Assembly (NCBI GenBank): GCA_004794655.1
Contig: SMMW01000622.1
Location: 6,385,501-6,449,500 of the forward strand
DNA length: 64,000 bases
Source of the DNA: Marisa cornuarietis
Lineage: Eukaryota > Mollusca > Gastropoda > Architaenioglossa > Ampullariidae
Direction: 5' to 3'
Part shown: positions 1-13,600 of the stretch, one piece after another
Position numbering within the stretch: position 1 is the stretch's first letter
Layout of the letters: each line of letters opens with the position of its first letter
Notes under the pieces: generated by a model
The model's input: the letters and a program-made list of their open reading frames with translations, nothing else
Told to the model about the DNA's origin: nothing
Database searches by the model: none
Program-made: the position numbers and the translations under genes

Positions 1-2248
1 TAAATGCCCAATACAAGTAGAAACGGTCACTGTGCCTCATGCAAGCAATCCCTTCTTGCTTACCAACATCAGTTATTCTTTGCTTCATGGTTATCAAAAA
101 CGAATCCCAGACACTTAATCCTCGAAATGAAACTAAAAAAATTATGAAGTGAATGAAAAATGTAGTTCAAATTCAAATAATTATTTTCATGCAAACATCA
201 AAATAAGTTTGACAATTAATATAGTACTTAACTTTAACATCTATAACATTAAATTTCATGTGAGCTATTAAAGTCAGTGTTCTTCAACAATATGATATGA
301 AAAGTGTTGTTAATCAATATGACAGGTAAGCTAATGATCAGAGGTACAGAAGACGATCCATTGCCTCGTATTGCTGTACAATGGGCAATTGCTACCTCTC
401 ATTAGAGTTTCCACGCGACACATTTCTCTTACGATTATAATATTTCAAGTTCACAAAATAGCAGTTTTGAGTGTTGTGTCGCGATTTGGGGGTATTTTTA
501 AGGATTAAGTGTCTGGGGATTAAGTATCCGGTCACCATTAAAAACATTTTATGATTAACCATGCCCTGGTTTGACCATACATGGTTGAAACCCATCAATC
601 CCAGCATTACTCATACTTTTTTAACCCAATTCTTTTTACCTTAAGTATCTAAACTGTACAATACCAAGTATGCTTGTTTGGGTATTTTCATCCGGTGTGA
701 GATGTAGCCAAAAATTTAATAGTTTTTAATGCAGCGGTTAACCATGAGTGGGTAGCGCCTGAGTTCTCCATACACCATATCTGAGGGTGTGCGGACTGGG
801 ACATTTAAAGCCCAACCCGATTGCTGAGCAAAAATCACTGGAAACAGCACAAAGTATCTCAAAAATAGATTCCGCTGGTATTTTATGACAAAGAGGATGA
901 AAGATTTGATATTGATATTTTTCTCTTAAGCACACCTGGATTTGACGAGAAAACCGGAAGTTACGAAACGTAGGTATTTCTACAAATAGCATCGTCTGTA
1001 AGAGCTGAAGTCGAAGAGAAAAAAATCCTCTGTAAAAGAAAACTGACCAGGACACATTGTGCTGCTGCTGAATGTTCTCTTCGATGCTCTGATGGAGTTT
1101 GTACTCATTCAGGAAATCCTAAAGATAATGGCAGCAAACGCCAGTGGATTAACTTTGTTAAGAGATGTGTATATACAGGTCACTGTTTGTTCAAATGTAC
1201 CGTGCAAACTTTGTCCCTACACTGTACTCAAGAATTTGCTCAAAACATTTCAAAATCGATTGTTATCCAGTCACTTATACAGTACAAGCAAGTTTTTTGA
1301 GTTTGCATGCAGCTAAATGAGGAAGAAATAAGATTTTACATCAATAAATGTTTCAAACTAGTAGTATAGTATATTTTTAATTGTAAAAAAAAATCCTTAT
1401 CAGCAGTCAGTTGTAACTATAAAATAAAAATGCAATTCTTGAAACCATCAAATAAAAAAATTACAGGAGTTTTTCTTAGACAAACAATTTTGAAACGTAA
1501 TTACATTTTATTAACAATAATACACATGAGAAAGTTAACTCAAATGCACCCACTTAATAACAGACAATCAGTAATAATACAACGCAGACTACAATAACCG
1601 TCATTGTTGGCCATTAAATTTTGATCTGATTGACTTAGCAGTCTGTTGAATGAATTCAGTTTATACCATTTAATTATTTTTTTAACTTTATTCAAAGTTT
1701 CTAAAGAAAGTTCCAATCTGTAGGGCTGTGTACCAAAATCAGCCTTTTCATTTTCTGGGCAAAAAAATCGCTTCTTTAACACGACAAGCTGAGCGGTGTT
1801 TCTTTGTTTTCTTGCTGTTACAAATACTCGGTGTGGGTAAGAGAACTCTAGTATAGGAGAGTAATTTTTTTCACGCTTGCCTAGTTGAGAATGCTGATGT
1901 TCGAAGGCTTATATCTTTAAAATTAAGCTTAATTATGTACTCATATTTTGGGAATTATTGTAAAACGAACTTAACCCGATCATAAAAAATGTTGCCCTTG
2001 GTTTGTCCTTTTTAAAGCTTTTTTACAAGCAAAAAGGTGCATTTTTTCAACTGGGCTATCATCCCTAGTTAAAATTGATATAGTATGGCAAGTTGAGTAG
2101 TTTTTTTTAAGACAGCATCACACTATATATATATATTTAAAAAAATAATTTCATGCCCTTTGGATTTTAATACTGAAAGTGGGATCATTGATATGACATG
2201 TCATCATTTCTTTCTGTGCATGTAAAATATTAATTCTTTTTGATGCAG
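1..2248. other. upstream non-coding region or intron
   Basis: No convincing coding exon is visible here. The stretch is AT-rich. It contains a small inverted-repeat element at 105-519, listed separately, and otherwise unmarked sequence. It probably belongs to the intron before the first recognised exon of the unidentified plus-strand gene, because that exon opens with a splice acceptor at 2247-2248. Short open frames at 738-1055 and 1059-1316 show no recognisable domain. Confidence 0.5.
105..519. mobile_element. short inverted-repeat element (MITE-like)
   Basis: The segment CCCAGACACTTAATCCT near 106-122 recurs inverted at 501-517 as AGGATTAAGTGTCTGGG. The right side carries a further related motif, GGATTAAGTATCCGG, around 518-531. 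The interior of about 380 bases has no coding capacity. This is the layout of a non-autonomous DNA transposon, possibly pogo/Tigger-like given the short subterminal repeats. No clean target-site duplication was identified, so the exact ends are uncertain. Confidence 0.45.
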
Positions 2249-3018
2249 TGATATCATGGGATGAAGGGTGCAGTCAAGGTGATATTGAAGCAGAGAAAGT
2301 GAAAGGGTTCTCTCGAAAAAGATCTTGGTCTGAACGTTATGAAGAGGATATTGACAAAGGAAAGGTTTGTCATAATATTAAAATGAAGAAAGAGTATATG
2401 TGTGTTCATAGATCAGAATTAACAGGAAAATTGTGTATATTCTAATCTGAGAATATAATAAAAATGTATGATAACATGAGAATTTTCTAAAGTATGTAAC
2501 TAGGAGATATTTGTCCCCAGGTGAAAAAGGTCAAGAAGCATCATGACTACAATTATTACTCTTTCAACCCCTTCCAAAGATTCCAGAATGACAAAAACCA
2601 CACAAAGGTAGTGAGTTATTATATAGACTATGGTTCTTAAAATCTGAACATGGTTTATTTTGAGAATGTAAAGATAAGATTAATATTAAAAGGCATATAA
2701 CTTCATAAAGGTTAATAATAAATTTGGTATGCTATAAGTGTTTCCTTTTAATTTTTTTTTATCATATTCTTGTTTAGAAGCTTATCACATAAGTACAGCA
2801 TGATACATGTTCAATGTGGGATATGTTTACAGAGGCGTGATAGTTATGATGCAAACTGCAAACATCAGCCCTATAATCCCAGCAGCCAAGCACCAAATCG
2901 TACCTGCAGTGACCAGGCAACATGTCGTTTTAACAGCAGCAACAGCAACCATCGGGACAATTACAATCACAGTTTCCACCGCAACTACAGTCATCAGGGT
3001 TATCAGAAACGATATTGA
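2249..3018 (+). CDS. C-terminal exons of an unidentified gene
   Basis: Three exons join in phase. The first, 2249-2364, follows an acceptor and encodes a charged stretch containing GFSRKRSWSERYEEDIDKGK. The second, 2521-2607, encodes VKKVKKHHDYNYYSFNPFQR and a few further residues. The third, 2833-3018, ends with TGA at 3016-3018. All three are flanked by ag/gt (the last ends in the stop). The last exon is rich in Asn, His, Ser, Tyr and Arg and ends in YQKRY. A basic, aromatic, low-complexity tail of this kind is common in RNA-associated nuclear proteins, but no domain identifies it. The N-terminal part is not in view. An alternative acceptor at 2776-2777 would add only four codons before a stop. 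Confidence 0.65.
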
Positions 3019-5954
3019 GGGCATCTCTTGAGATGGAAGTTGTTTCATTTTTGTGATTTCTTGGGAGAGGATTTTTATTAACCCTTTTAGATAAGTGTGA
3101 CAAGCTTGGTATACTGTCTGAAGGGAGCACCATTGCCTTTCCTGGCTCCAGAATGTAATTTCTTTCCCCTAGTGAATAAGAGGCTGAGTGGGCCCCCACC
3201 TGTTGAAAAGTAAGCAAGTAAGTCTTTACCTCTGATCACTCTTTCCAGGGATATAAAGATGAAAAGGTATACAAAGTATCTGGCAAAAAATATAAGCTAT
3301 CATTTCTTAAGTAGGAAAAAAATACCCTACAAGCTGCTGAGCCAGATTTTCCTTTACCCAAGCAAGAACACAGGGTCCATGGTGATTGCAAGCTAATTTC
3401 TCTTGGGGCCGTTTGTGAACAGTGTCGCTGCGCAAGCAGTTAGGAGTCATCTACTTTGACCCATTCTTGATTCTTCCCTCAAAAAGCTTCCAGCTGACTG
3501 TCAGAGATAACCATGATCATCAAAGTTCATCATGCTGTTTTTGTTTAAATCCTGTGCCCACTTCCTGCTAATTAACTTTTTGTTAGACCCAAGTTAAGAG
3601 TATTTTGCTGCATTAAACTGTTTCCTGTAATAGCTAGTATGTTAAATGGTCATTTGGGTTTTATATTAATGTATTGCTTAAACTTTTCTCTAGTGCCTAA
3701 TGAAAAGAGTGCAGATGATTTATGATTGCAATAAAGGGTAAATGTATAGATCCTTGTTTGGGAAGAGTAGTTTGCAGCATCAAGGTGCCTGAACTCCAAC
3801 CTCTCCCAAGTAATTAAGCATTTTGCATGCCAGGATTTTGTCTGGTTTTCTAATGCTCACCTTTTGGCAATATCTCTGAAAGCGTTTTTGTTTGACCAGC
3901 TCATTTCTCTAGAAGGAAGCATCCCAGGCACATGGCCAGTACATGTCATAATGGCATTCAGAGGCAGCATTTGTTACCATTAGTTGGGAGGACAAAAGAA
4001 TTCAATTGCAGGCTTAACAGGATGGGATTTGATTAGTGCACATTATTCACAAACCTTTGTTTTCTAACTCTTTGACTATAAAAATCGTAATTGTTGTGAG
4101 TTATGATGCTGCCAGGGCGCTTTTTGTGGAAAAGTATGTTTAAGTATGTCCTTTGTCACACAGTTATTTTCCAAGGTTATTTTGTTTTAAAACCCTGTCT
4201 CAACAGATGATTTTGCCTCCAGTTTTCTTAAAAGGATGTCTTCTGCTTAGATTAAAAGAGGGGAAGGTTCCTGGTTTAAGGTTTGTCTGGGCCTGCAACT
4301 GGCAGAATCTCTCTGCCCAGTGAGCATGTGAATATCTGATTTCTCAGGGGAGATAAAAGGTGGAAGATGATGGTCCAGCTGTGACTAGTCTTGCCTACCC
4401 CTAGAAACACCTATTTTGTTTAACTTTATGGCCATGAGGCTGTTGAACACTGCGCCATAATATCTGCACGTTTGACCAATATCGAAAATTTGTGTAAATT
4501 TCTAAATTATTTTCTTGGAATAAATCTGTCTGAAAAAGCACAGATGAATAGAAGTGATGGAAACCTATTGGCAGAAACAGGTCACAAAGCAGGAACTTAG
4601 CAAATTATCATGCTTTTGATAAATTATAAATGATTTTATAAGAGAAAAACTAATTTTGAGACGTGACTGATGTAGTTTTTAAAGTTTCAAAAATTATCAG
4701 TAAAATGCATGTGTTTGTGCATTCGTGAACAATGAAGTACGAGTTCCCCCAGGATTTAGTGGACAATACCAGCTTAACTTCAGAAATACTAAGACTGAGG
4801 GATATGATGGGAACATCGTGTAGTACTGTTTGTGCATCAAGGATTGAGCTTTTAGCAGTACATGAAAATATTGTTAATGTACACTTGATTATAATGATTG
4901 TAAAGACTGGATGAAAAATAAAAACATGAACATAATTATTTATGGCCATAATTTGCTTGTGTTTATAAATTGAAATATAGGTTAGGAAATCCTCTATGCT
5001 GCAGATGGGGAAGGTGTGCTGGGTGTCAAAAAATTGTACAGAACCTTTGTCTTATTTTCAGTACCCTTTGTCAAACATTTCAAATAACAACACAACATTC
5101 ATTTTGCAATAATTGCTGCCCTTTTTACACTGAATAGTTGACATCCAGATTTCCCTTAGTAGAAAAAATATGAATTTTAATATGGAATGATAAACGCGAG
5201 CTATTTTGTTCCTCTTTTTAGCCATGACCAAGTTTTAATAGTACAAACTTTTAAACTTGAAAAATTGTGTTTTGTGCATGACAATATGTTGAAAGCTGTC
5301 CCACACTTTCACCATTAAGGTATTAAGTTTTTTAGGTTCTGAGTAAAAGCAAACTTTGACACTCTTCTGTAGTGGAAACTTACAAAGGTAAAAGATCCCA
5401 TGTTTGTTTACCCTTTGTAATGAAGAAGCTGGAGCTGTACCTTCTCTCGCTGCTTTACCATGACCTTTCCTGACAATTGACCGCCAGTTTTCCAGTCACA
5501 GGTCTGGGTGACCTTGATAGTCACCCTGTAGCTCTCCCAGAAACCAAACCTAGATATCAGTTGTATTTATGGGTAGGGTGGGGGATCATGTCACTTTGGT
5601 CATTAAACCTCTTGGTTCGAAAAGGCACGATCGTGGCCTTGCCGGGTAGCACGGGCAGGGCAATTTTCATTACTCTTTATTGCAAAATTCAAGTTTTCTC
5701 TTTTCCAAAAATGTCTAGGTTTCTTGGTCTAATGTTTATCTCAGAGCAGCAATAATAAACAACAAATTTCACCCACTGTTGTCTTCGCAGTCTTCAGTTA
5801 TAAGCCAGTCATTGTAATGTTCATTTTTATCTTGAACCAAGAGGATTAAGGTCTAGGTACTTTTTTTAACAAAAATGTATGCAGAAGAGCCATCCTTAGC
5901 TCACAAAGTCAACATTCATACGGTAGTCGAGCTGTGTTTAAAGTAACTGGATTA
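3019..5954. other. 3' UTR of unidentified gene and intergenic DNA
   Basis: No coding exon is recognised. The first part should be the 3' untranslated region of the gene ending at 3018. Candidate plus-strand AATAAA signals occur near 3730, 4518 and 4917; none can be chosen without transcript data. No repeat structure was clear. Confidence 0.5.
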
Positions 5955-6626
5955 ATGGTACCTCGAGTTACGAATTTAATTCGTTCCAGAGCCATGCTCA
6001 TAACTCAAACGAATTTTCCCATCTAAAATATGGAAATCGGATTAATCCATTCCAGCCCTCTGACAAGTCCCCAAAATTTCCTAAATTATGAAAAAATACA
6101 TTTTTCAAGTAAGAAACACACATAAAACTTCAAATTACACAACAATAAAATGTACAAAATACAGTAAGAAAAATGTATAAAATACGGTACTGTAATCTTA
6201 CAATTGCGACAGATGAGCGCGGCTTTCAATATTCAAGATTCTAACCGAGAGCGGCTGAGGAGAGAGGGAGAGAAGAAGGGATTGACATTGGCACAGATCA
6301 AAGCGTAGATACAGCACTTTCTTACGCTTTGAGCAAAATTACAATTGAGCTTTCTTTAAATGAATTCATAAAATTAAATTGTAAAAAAACAAACTTTCTT
6401 CACACAGAATTACGTAAATTGTAAAAAATCTTTCTTAATTTTAAACTTGACCTATGCTTAACATTTATGTACGTATGATACATTTTACATTAATAATCTC
6501 TTTTTGGCTGCACTTTCGGCATCTTCACTTGCCAATAAATACGCCGATGTGCCAACTACCTGTAGCTGTAGGATCCCGAAACACGAAATGATCGTATATG
6601 GAGCAGCTTGTAACTCGAGGTACCAC
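5955..6626. mobile_element. pogo/Tigger-like MITE, 672 bp
   Basis: Terminal inverted repeats share TGGTACCTCGAGTTAC: the left copy starts at 5956 and the inverted right copy ends at 6625. The element is flanked by TA at 5953-5954 and 6627-6628, the target duplication expected of Tc1/mariner/pogo elements. The GGTACCTCGAG terminus resembles Tigger/pogo ends. There is no transposase frame inside, so it is a non-autonomous or decayed copy. The ORF at 6504-6731 crosses its right boundary and is not a gene. Confidence 0.8.
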
Positions 6627-9600
6627 TATATTTTATTTTGGGTACCTTGTAGTCAAGCAGATGAATTTTTGAGTAGCCCGCAAAATCTATTCTTATCTGT
6701 TAAAAAACAAATCATAATATATGAAGCATAGCATACAGATAAAATGCAGTTGACATTTCTGCTATTCTCTCTATAAAATCAGCACATCTTCCTATCACTC
6801 CCCCTCTCCCGAAACAAACACACCCATTGGTTTTTCTCATTATTTCGAGAAACATGTCTTAATTTTGTGTGTGTGTGCCTTCACAGAGTTAGCAATCCTG
6901 AATACAATTTTATGGAATTAAAGTTTTGGAAGTGTTACATTTTTTTGTCATATAGCTTTTGCAAACCTTGGCAGCAGCTTTGTTAGTTAAAAGTTTGACG
7001 ATGACATCCTTTGTGCACAAGTGAAATTTCCTCGGTTCAGATGTAGATATCAAGTGGCAGTCATTGGTGATGGTGTGTCTGTGCGTTGTAAGATACAATT
7101 TTTAGGCTTCCTTTTTTTTTTTTTTTTGTAATGTTGGAAATAGTGTACTGAAAAGACAATTTCAATATTGCATACCAGTATGTATACTTCATGTACCTGA
7201 ATTTATTGTGTGAAGGAAAAAAGTTTGAAAGAACGAAAAAAAGTTACGTTTTTTCAACATTCTGTGTAATTCACTCACTTGGCTGTGACTGAAAATTGTT
7301 GTGATCTAAATATGTTACTTCAACTTATTGCACGTGATGGAGTTTTAGCAGACATGAAAAATAGTGTTTTTGTCCCTCAAGAGATCAGTGTGCCAGATGT
7401 GCAAAGCTTGCGTGTTGTGTATAGCAACTGTGCAATGAAACTAATTCATAGTGCACCTGCTATTTCATAACTCCATTATTAAAGGACTGTAAGCCATTGA
7501 GTATTTAGGCCTGTGGAGTCCAAGAGAACTGCATATTATTTGTGTTGATTTACATCTGTTAAACGAGTTCCTTGTGAAGAAAACCGGTTAACATGATGCA
7601 CCCCAACCCAGATATTTTCCCTTCCACATCTTTCTTCTAATGGCAAAAAAGTAGTCTCTTTGTCCCCTCCCAGAAAATGCAGCCACCTTATTCTTCTCAA
7701 CTACCATCTTGTACCATTCCTTGTTAATAAAGCTCCATGATTCAAAGGCATGTAAACAAGACTGCACAAAATTATCAGAAATGCATGCAGGACCAAAAGG
7801 AAGGGCAATATGTTTATGGAAAATGTCTTGAAACTAAATGAATGCCTGCAAGAGATGACTGTGGCCCTTGATTATTCAGATTTTTAAATCAGATAGTACA
7901 AAGACACCAGATGCCTGGTTTAGCTGAAATGAAAGTCTTTTGATCATGAACCAGCCATGGGTGCTGCTCAAATTCACATCGTAGGCATTGAACTTTTGGA
8001 AGCAGGCACTTTGTGAAACTCCCCCCCCCCCAACCTCAAAACTAGCTTTTGCATTAACGTCTCATCGCTTGGCTTGAAAACTAGTTTAATGATATTCATA
8101 TTTCATCAGTCTTTTAATATCGAAGAGAAACCCCCAAAACCTGTAATAAAGTATTATGCCATGGTTTTTTTCCCCCCGAACTCTGAATTAAGGACTTCTG
8201 CTATACCCAACTGAGCATGCTTGTGTTTCTGATCGACAATGTTGTGAAAGACTTTTTAATCTCTGAAAGGATATTTTGTTTCCACTATTTGATGCATGAA
8301 GAATAAAACTTGGTTTAAAAATATTTAAAAATCTGTTTACACATAATTTATGCAACGTCATCATGTAAATAAATAGGAAAACTTGAATTAATGATCTTGT
8401 GATTTTGCAAACAATGGATGTGTCTCACAGATGCATGCCTCTTAATTAACTTGCTCTACATGGACAAAGACTGTTCCTTTGTGCACAGAAGGAATACTTA
8501 AGAATACACTGTGTTTTTTTCTACACCATGATGTCATTCTTCTCTCATATTTCCAGACATGACACGGTCTTCATGATTAAAATGTTTTATGTTCTGAATG
8601 AGCTGCAGTAGTCCTTTGTCAGATCTACCAATTCAAAGGAAAATGCATCACCAACACTATCATCAAGTTACATTTTTTTCTTGCCAATTCAAGGTTTAAT
8701 ATTTCCAGTATTTGACATAGTATACAATCAGTTCAATGGCATACAACAGGCATCCTCAAGTACCTGGTATTAAGTATCCCATATGAACAAAACTTTCTGA
8801 TTTGTACACATCTGTGATGACGGATCAAAACGACTTTTAATACTTGAAAGAGTGCCTGTCTGAACATGATATAATTAGCCTACACAATCATTACTAATTT
8901 ACTACCATTCATAAGTAAAGATATAATGCACAATCCCATTAACACACCCACTGACTAATACAGATATCACATAGTTCTATTCCTTTACAAAACCAGGGTT
9001 TTTGTGAATAAAGGAAAAGATTCTAGCAAACCAGTGACTACATAAAACTTGTTTACATGTACCTAATGTGCATCAGAGGAAGAAGACATTGAAAGTGTGA
9101 GTGAAGCTGAATATTTGCCAGTAAACACCTCATTACGTTGTCAAGCATGCATATACACAGGCAAGGTTTCAAACACACTTGATATACCACTCTGAATGCA
9201 TTTTAAAATTAAAAACTAACAATGACAACAAGTGGGAGAAAAATTCACTGAGAAGTGTTTAATGTGAACAGTGCTCACTTCACTTTAGATACATGCAGGG
9301 GACATTTTTCATTTTCAAAAAAATATTTATATTAATGAAAAGTCTCTTTCTCTCCTTGATAAACTAGGAAGTGGTTAGTTGGCACAGACTGAGAAAATAT
9401 TCATCAAGTAAAATATTTGAAAACATTTATCTCAGTAGATTGATGCGATTATGACTTAGAAATCCAGATATCAGAACAATACCAATACATCAAATTTAGA
9501 AATTCTTCTAGGAAGTAAAACCACAGTACAGCCAATAGTGTTTACAGGTAATATGTTGCTTTTTGCCATCACATTACTAAACATGCACCTCTACATCAAT

Positions 9601-12600
9601 ATAGTGACTGTTCTGAGGTTTAACAGGTCAATGATTGCAGAGTCCACCAAATTATGAAACATACCTCATTCCATGCAAAGATGACACATCCAGACTATGT
9701 TTAATTAAGAGAACTGGCTTATCCAGAGTAAACCTCTCTGTGGTCAAAAGAAACTTGAAGGTCAAGATCATGAAACTTGAGGTGTTCACACCTATATTGT
9801 AAATATATATATATATACATATGGCTTAACTTCACAGCATATTTACAGAACACCGGAAGGCATTCCAGACCCAGATAGTGTCACATATATGACTATTATT
9901 CACTTTACAAATATTGACTAGGAAGTGTGGAACAGTAAACCCCATTATACATTTTTACTACATTCCAAAGTCTGAATATTTTTTAATTAGTTTTTTACAC
10001 CCACACACTCCAACTGCCTTTCACAAAAGAAACTTTCTTCTTTCTTACCAAAGCATGTGACAGAAACAAAAGTGACAGCAAGATTAAAAGAAATAATAGC
10101 ATGAAACTTACTAATACATTTTATTACCTCAGTAAAATTTTATTTAATTTCTATGCACTCAACATATTTTTTCAAAGAGGTATAATTAACAAAACCTGGT
10201 ATGAAAAGTACAGCCTTGACCTCAGTCTCACCAACATTTCTGAGAAATCCCAGCTCATAAAATAAATTAAAAAAATTTCTAGAAACACACTTTAATTTGA
10301 ACTGTACTCAAAAGGATAAAATAATTTTGTCCTTAGGTCTCAGTATTTTCTTTAATACCTATAACTTAAAGCATAAAAGTGTAAGGGTCATTCTTAAGAG
10401 TGCCCCACACACTCTTATATGGTAAGTCATATTAAAGAAACTCCTGAGACCTAAGGAAAGACATTATTTTACCTTTTTTAGTACAGTTCAAATAAAAGTG
10501 TATTTAAAAAAAAATCTGACTCAGACTATTTAGATTTTATCGATTTTTTAATTTTACTTTAAAAAAAGGTTGGGGTAATCATTCAAGGAAAGTCTGCACA
10601 AGTACATTTCTTCAAAGTTTACTTTTTAAAAGAAGAAAAATTTAAAAATTTTTATTTTCACCATCTGTGGACTGCGGAAAATGATTTAATACTGCATTGT
10701 CACCGGAAATGAGTAACTGGTGAAAATTTCAGACCTCTAGGACGATGGGAAGTGAGTCAAAATCGATTATAAAATTTCACGTGGACACACACACACACAT
10801 AATGAGTTAAATAAAAGTGTGTAATAACATAACAAATCACATCTTCAACTTTAAATGGTGAAAACTAAACTTAAAATTATTCAGGGCCCTCATAATTACT
10901 TTCTAATACATTTCTATTACTTGCCTAAATAAATATTATAAAAGTCAGTTCTAAGCTGGTCAAACAAAATGGTGAAGTTCAGCAATATCTACTTGGGCAC
11001 CAAAAGCAAATGACTTACTCACCTATGTGAGTACCATTTTAGGGAATTCTGTACAGAATATTGACTCCTATGGATTCAGAAGTATACCTTAAACTGACTC
11101 TCCTTTTTGTGTTCTTTTCTAGAAAACACTTAAAGCCTTGCATCACACCAAATGACACAATACTTAGAATTACGAGATTACAAACACAAGCCAAAATATA
11201 ATCTATGTATGAGTGACAATACATTTTTTATAGAGATGAAATCTAAACAAAGATTACAGAACTATAACATCAAATAATGCAAAATGTACTACAGAACAAA
11301 CTAATATTCAGAGTATATTCATACTAAACACACTAATATTCAATGACAAACCGTCACCCAAAATTCATTACTACAACAGGCATGCACACAAATTTACATT
11401 TAACTCAGATGTCCATGAGACAAAGGAGGCAGGACAATTTAACAAAAATTTAAGAACGATTCACAAGAAATATAGACAAGATGACTTTCTTAAGTCAACC
11501 TTCCTTGCCATCACTTGAACTTCAGCATTCCAACCAAATTTTGTCACCAACATTTGTCTTTTGGCAGTTGTACAAGTACAAATTCATGCTTTATCCAACT
11601 GCACTCTCATTTAATCAAGACATACTTTGTCAATCAGTTGTGCTTCTGCTACCTGTTCATTAAATTTTGGATATTTCTGGATTTCTTTGCACACACACTC
11701 ATCCCTCCTTCATCTATGTATCGCAAATACTGCAGATTTACCCTTCATATAGCCCTGAGATATATCTTGAACAGCACATACCAGTGATGTCCTTGGGACA
11801 CGAACTCCCACTCATCACATCAAGACAGAAAAGAATAGTGGTGACTCTAAAAACATATGCATAGCACCAAGTGGTGGATATCAAAGCAAAAGAAATTATC
11901 CCAAGATGATTTAGTGTAAGATGTGCTTCTCGCAGCTTGTGGCATGCTGTTATCTTATAGTCAGTCTTATAGTATGTTTATTTCAGTTGAGCATGCCACA
12001 AGCAGATATTTTCCCCCAGCCTCTTAATTTCAATAACTCCAAGCCAGAAAGGTTGTAGGCCAATAATGACATTTTAAAATACAATTTAACTTAGCTCAGA
12101 AAGGAAAAGCTGAATATTTGTCAGATTTATTTAGAAAGCATAGCAACAAATGGTAAAGAGTCTAGCATGTCATGGTAGGCACAAATCTGACCCAAACAAA
12201 ATAATGGCACCAACAGCCTGAAGGTATTAAAACAAAATTTAAGAGAACCAATGTAATTGGGGACAAAGTAAATGTGATGTTACACAGAAACAGGTTATTT
12301 CAGTTAAAAGGACGAGGCTAATACACTTGTTTTTCACCCTTTTTTAAGTAAAAAATCTAACTATTCAAGTATACATCTTGTAAGATTTGATCATTGTTTA
12401 TTTCAAGTAAAACTAAATGTAGAATCTCTAAATAACTTTCCTCTGTACTTTGATTTCACTGCAGTCTACACAGAAAAGAAAAATATTTAGCTTCACTTTC
12501 TGTGCTGTTCTATTGTTAACAGCCAACCCATGGTTCTCCATATGCTTGATCTCCTTCTGTAAATTCTTAATTTTACTTACAAATGTAAGTTCAAATGCAC

Positions 12601-13600
12601 ACAATCTCTACATGTTAAAAAAATAGATTTCTGCACGAAGTGCATGTACACAATGACACCTGTATCTACAAGCTCGCTGAGGTGCAAAGTTAATGTACAT
12701 TTGTCAGAATATGCACAATGGCAACTATGCCATACAAAGCCTTCAAATATGTTCCCTCACATCAATACCAAACAATGTCTGCTGTATGAATCACAGGACT
12801 GCACAGAATGAGGTGTAACAGCAGCAAAAGACTAAAGGGAAATCTGAAAAATTTCCTTTACCATAGGGAAAAGGAAACAGTATTCACATCAAGCCTTTGA
12901 TACAGCAAATCCTTCAATCACATAATATTGGCAGAAAAAAAACAAAAACACATTCATCACAGTGTTTTATAAATTTTGAAATTTATTGCCTATGTCAGCA
13001 GGTTAATTTGTATCAGAACTTCACTAACATTCTTTAATGCTAACAAAGGGTAAATTAACAAGCACAAAAACGAAATTGTATCAAAATGAGAATCTGAAAT
13101 ACTTTCACCAGAGATTTTTAAAAAAAGTGTAAGAGAAATACACATAACACCAAACAATCTGTACATTTGGTCAAAGTGGTTAGCATAATGCAAGCCACAT
13201 TTTCTTGTTTCAAAAATTCAATTAATTTCATTCTGGACTGGCTCACAAATACAAATATTCACACACATGCATGTAATTAAATGGCCACATTTGTGATCAA
13301 CGTGTGCAGCCTGCTCTCTACAACTGCTTTTCAGGCATTAAGTCTCACTACATCCCCAACACTCTTTCTCTTACACTTAACACATTCACACACACATATG
13401 CATTTACACACCTATCTACATCCTACCCACCCATCCCGAAACGTGCACACACACATATTTTCTTCTGAAAAATTTATGTACCATGATGAAAATACTCAGT
13501 TTTCAAACTGATTACACAAAATCAAGAGAAGGTTTATAAGTCTTGCAGGAGACTAACAGATTTATTTCTGGTATAGCAGAAATATAATCCAAGCTTCTGT
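6627..13600. other. intergenic DNA, possibly including the cytohesin 3' UTR
   Basis: No coding exon is recognised on either strand. The part nearest 13600 must hold the cytohesin 3' UTR; a minus-strand AATAAA lies at 13561-13566, 35 bases after the stop, and several others lie further away, so the UTR could be short or several kilobases long. Simple repeats include a poly-T run near 7111-7127 and CA-rich patches near 13380-13460. A fold-back element at 10287-10501 is listed separately. Confidence 0.5.
10287..10501. repeat. fold-back inverted repeat, ~215 bp
   Basis: Left arm about 10287-10360 and right arm about 10421-10501 are imperfect reverse complements of each other over about 75 bases. 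Shared blocks include TTTGAACTGTACT, AAAATAAT and CCTTAGGTCTCAG. The spacer is about 60 bases. The outer ends read ACACTTT on both sides. This is the shape of a small fold-back MITE; if transcribed from either strand the RNA would form a long hairpin. It may lie in the cytohesin 3' UTR. Confidence 0.7.

Noticed and set aside
2778..2832. Alternative acceptor at 2776-2777 for the last exon of the first gene
   Set aside because: It would give a stop after four codons (AAG CTT ATC ACA TAA), whereas the acceptor at 2831-2832 opens 61 codons of matching composition.
2930..3217. 95-codon minus-strand frame ending in a Cys-rich tract
   Set aside because: It is the reverse of the Asn/Ser codons of the last exon at 2833-3018; the Cys run is an artefact of AAC/AGC codons read backwards.
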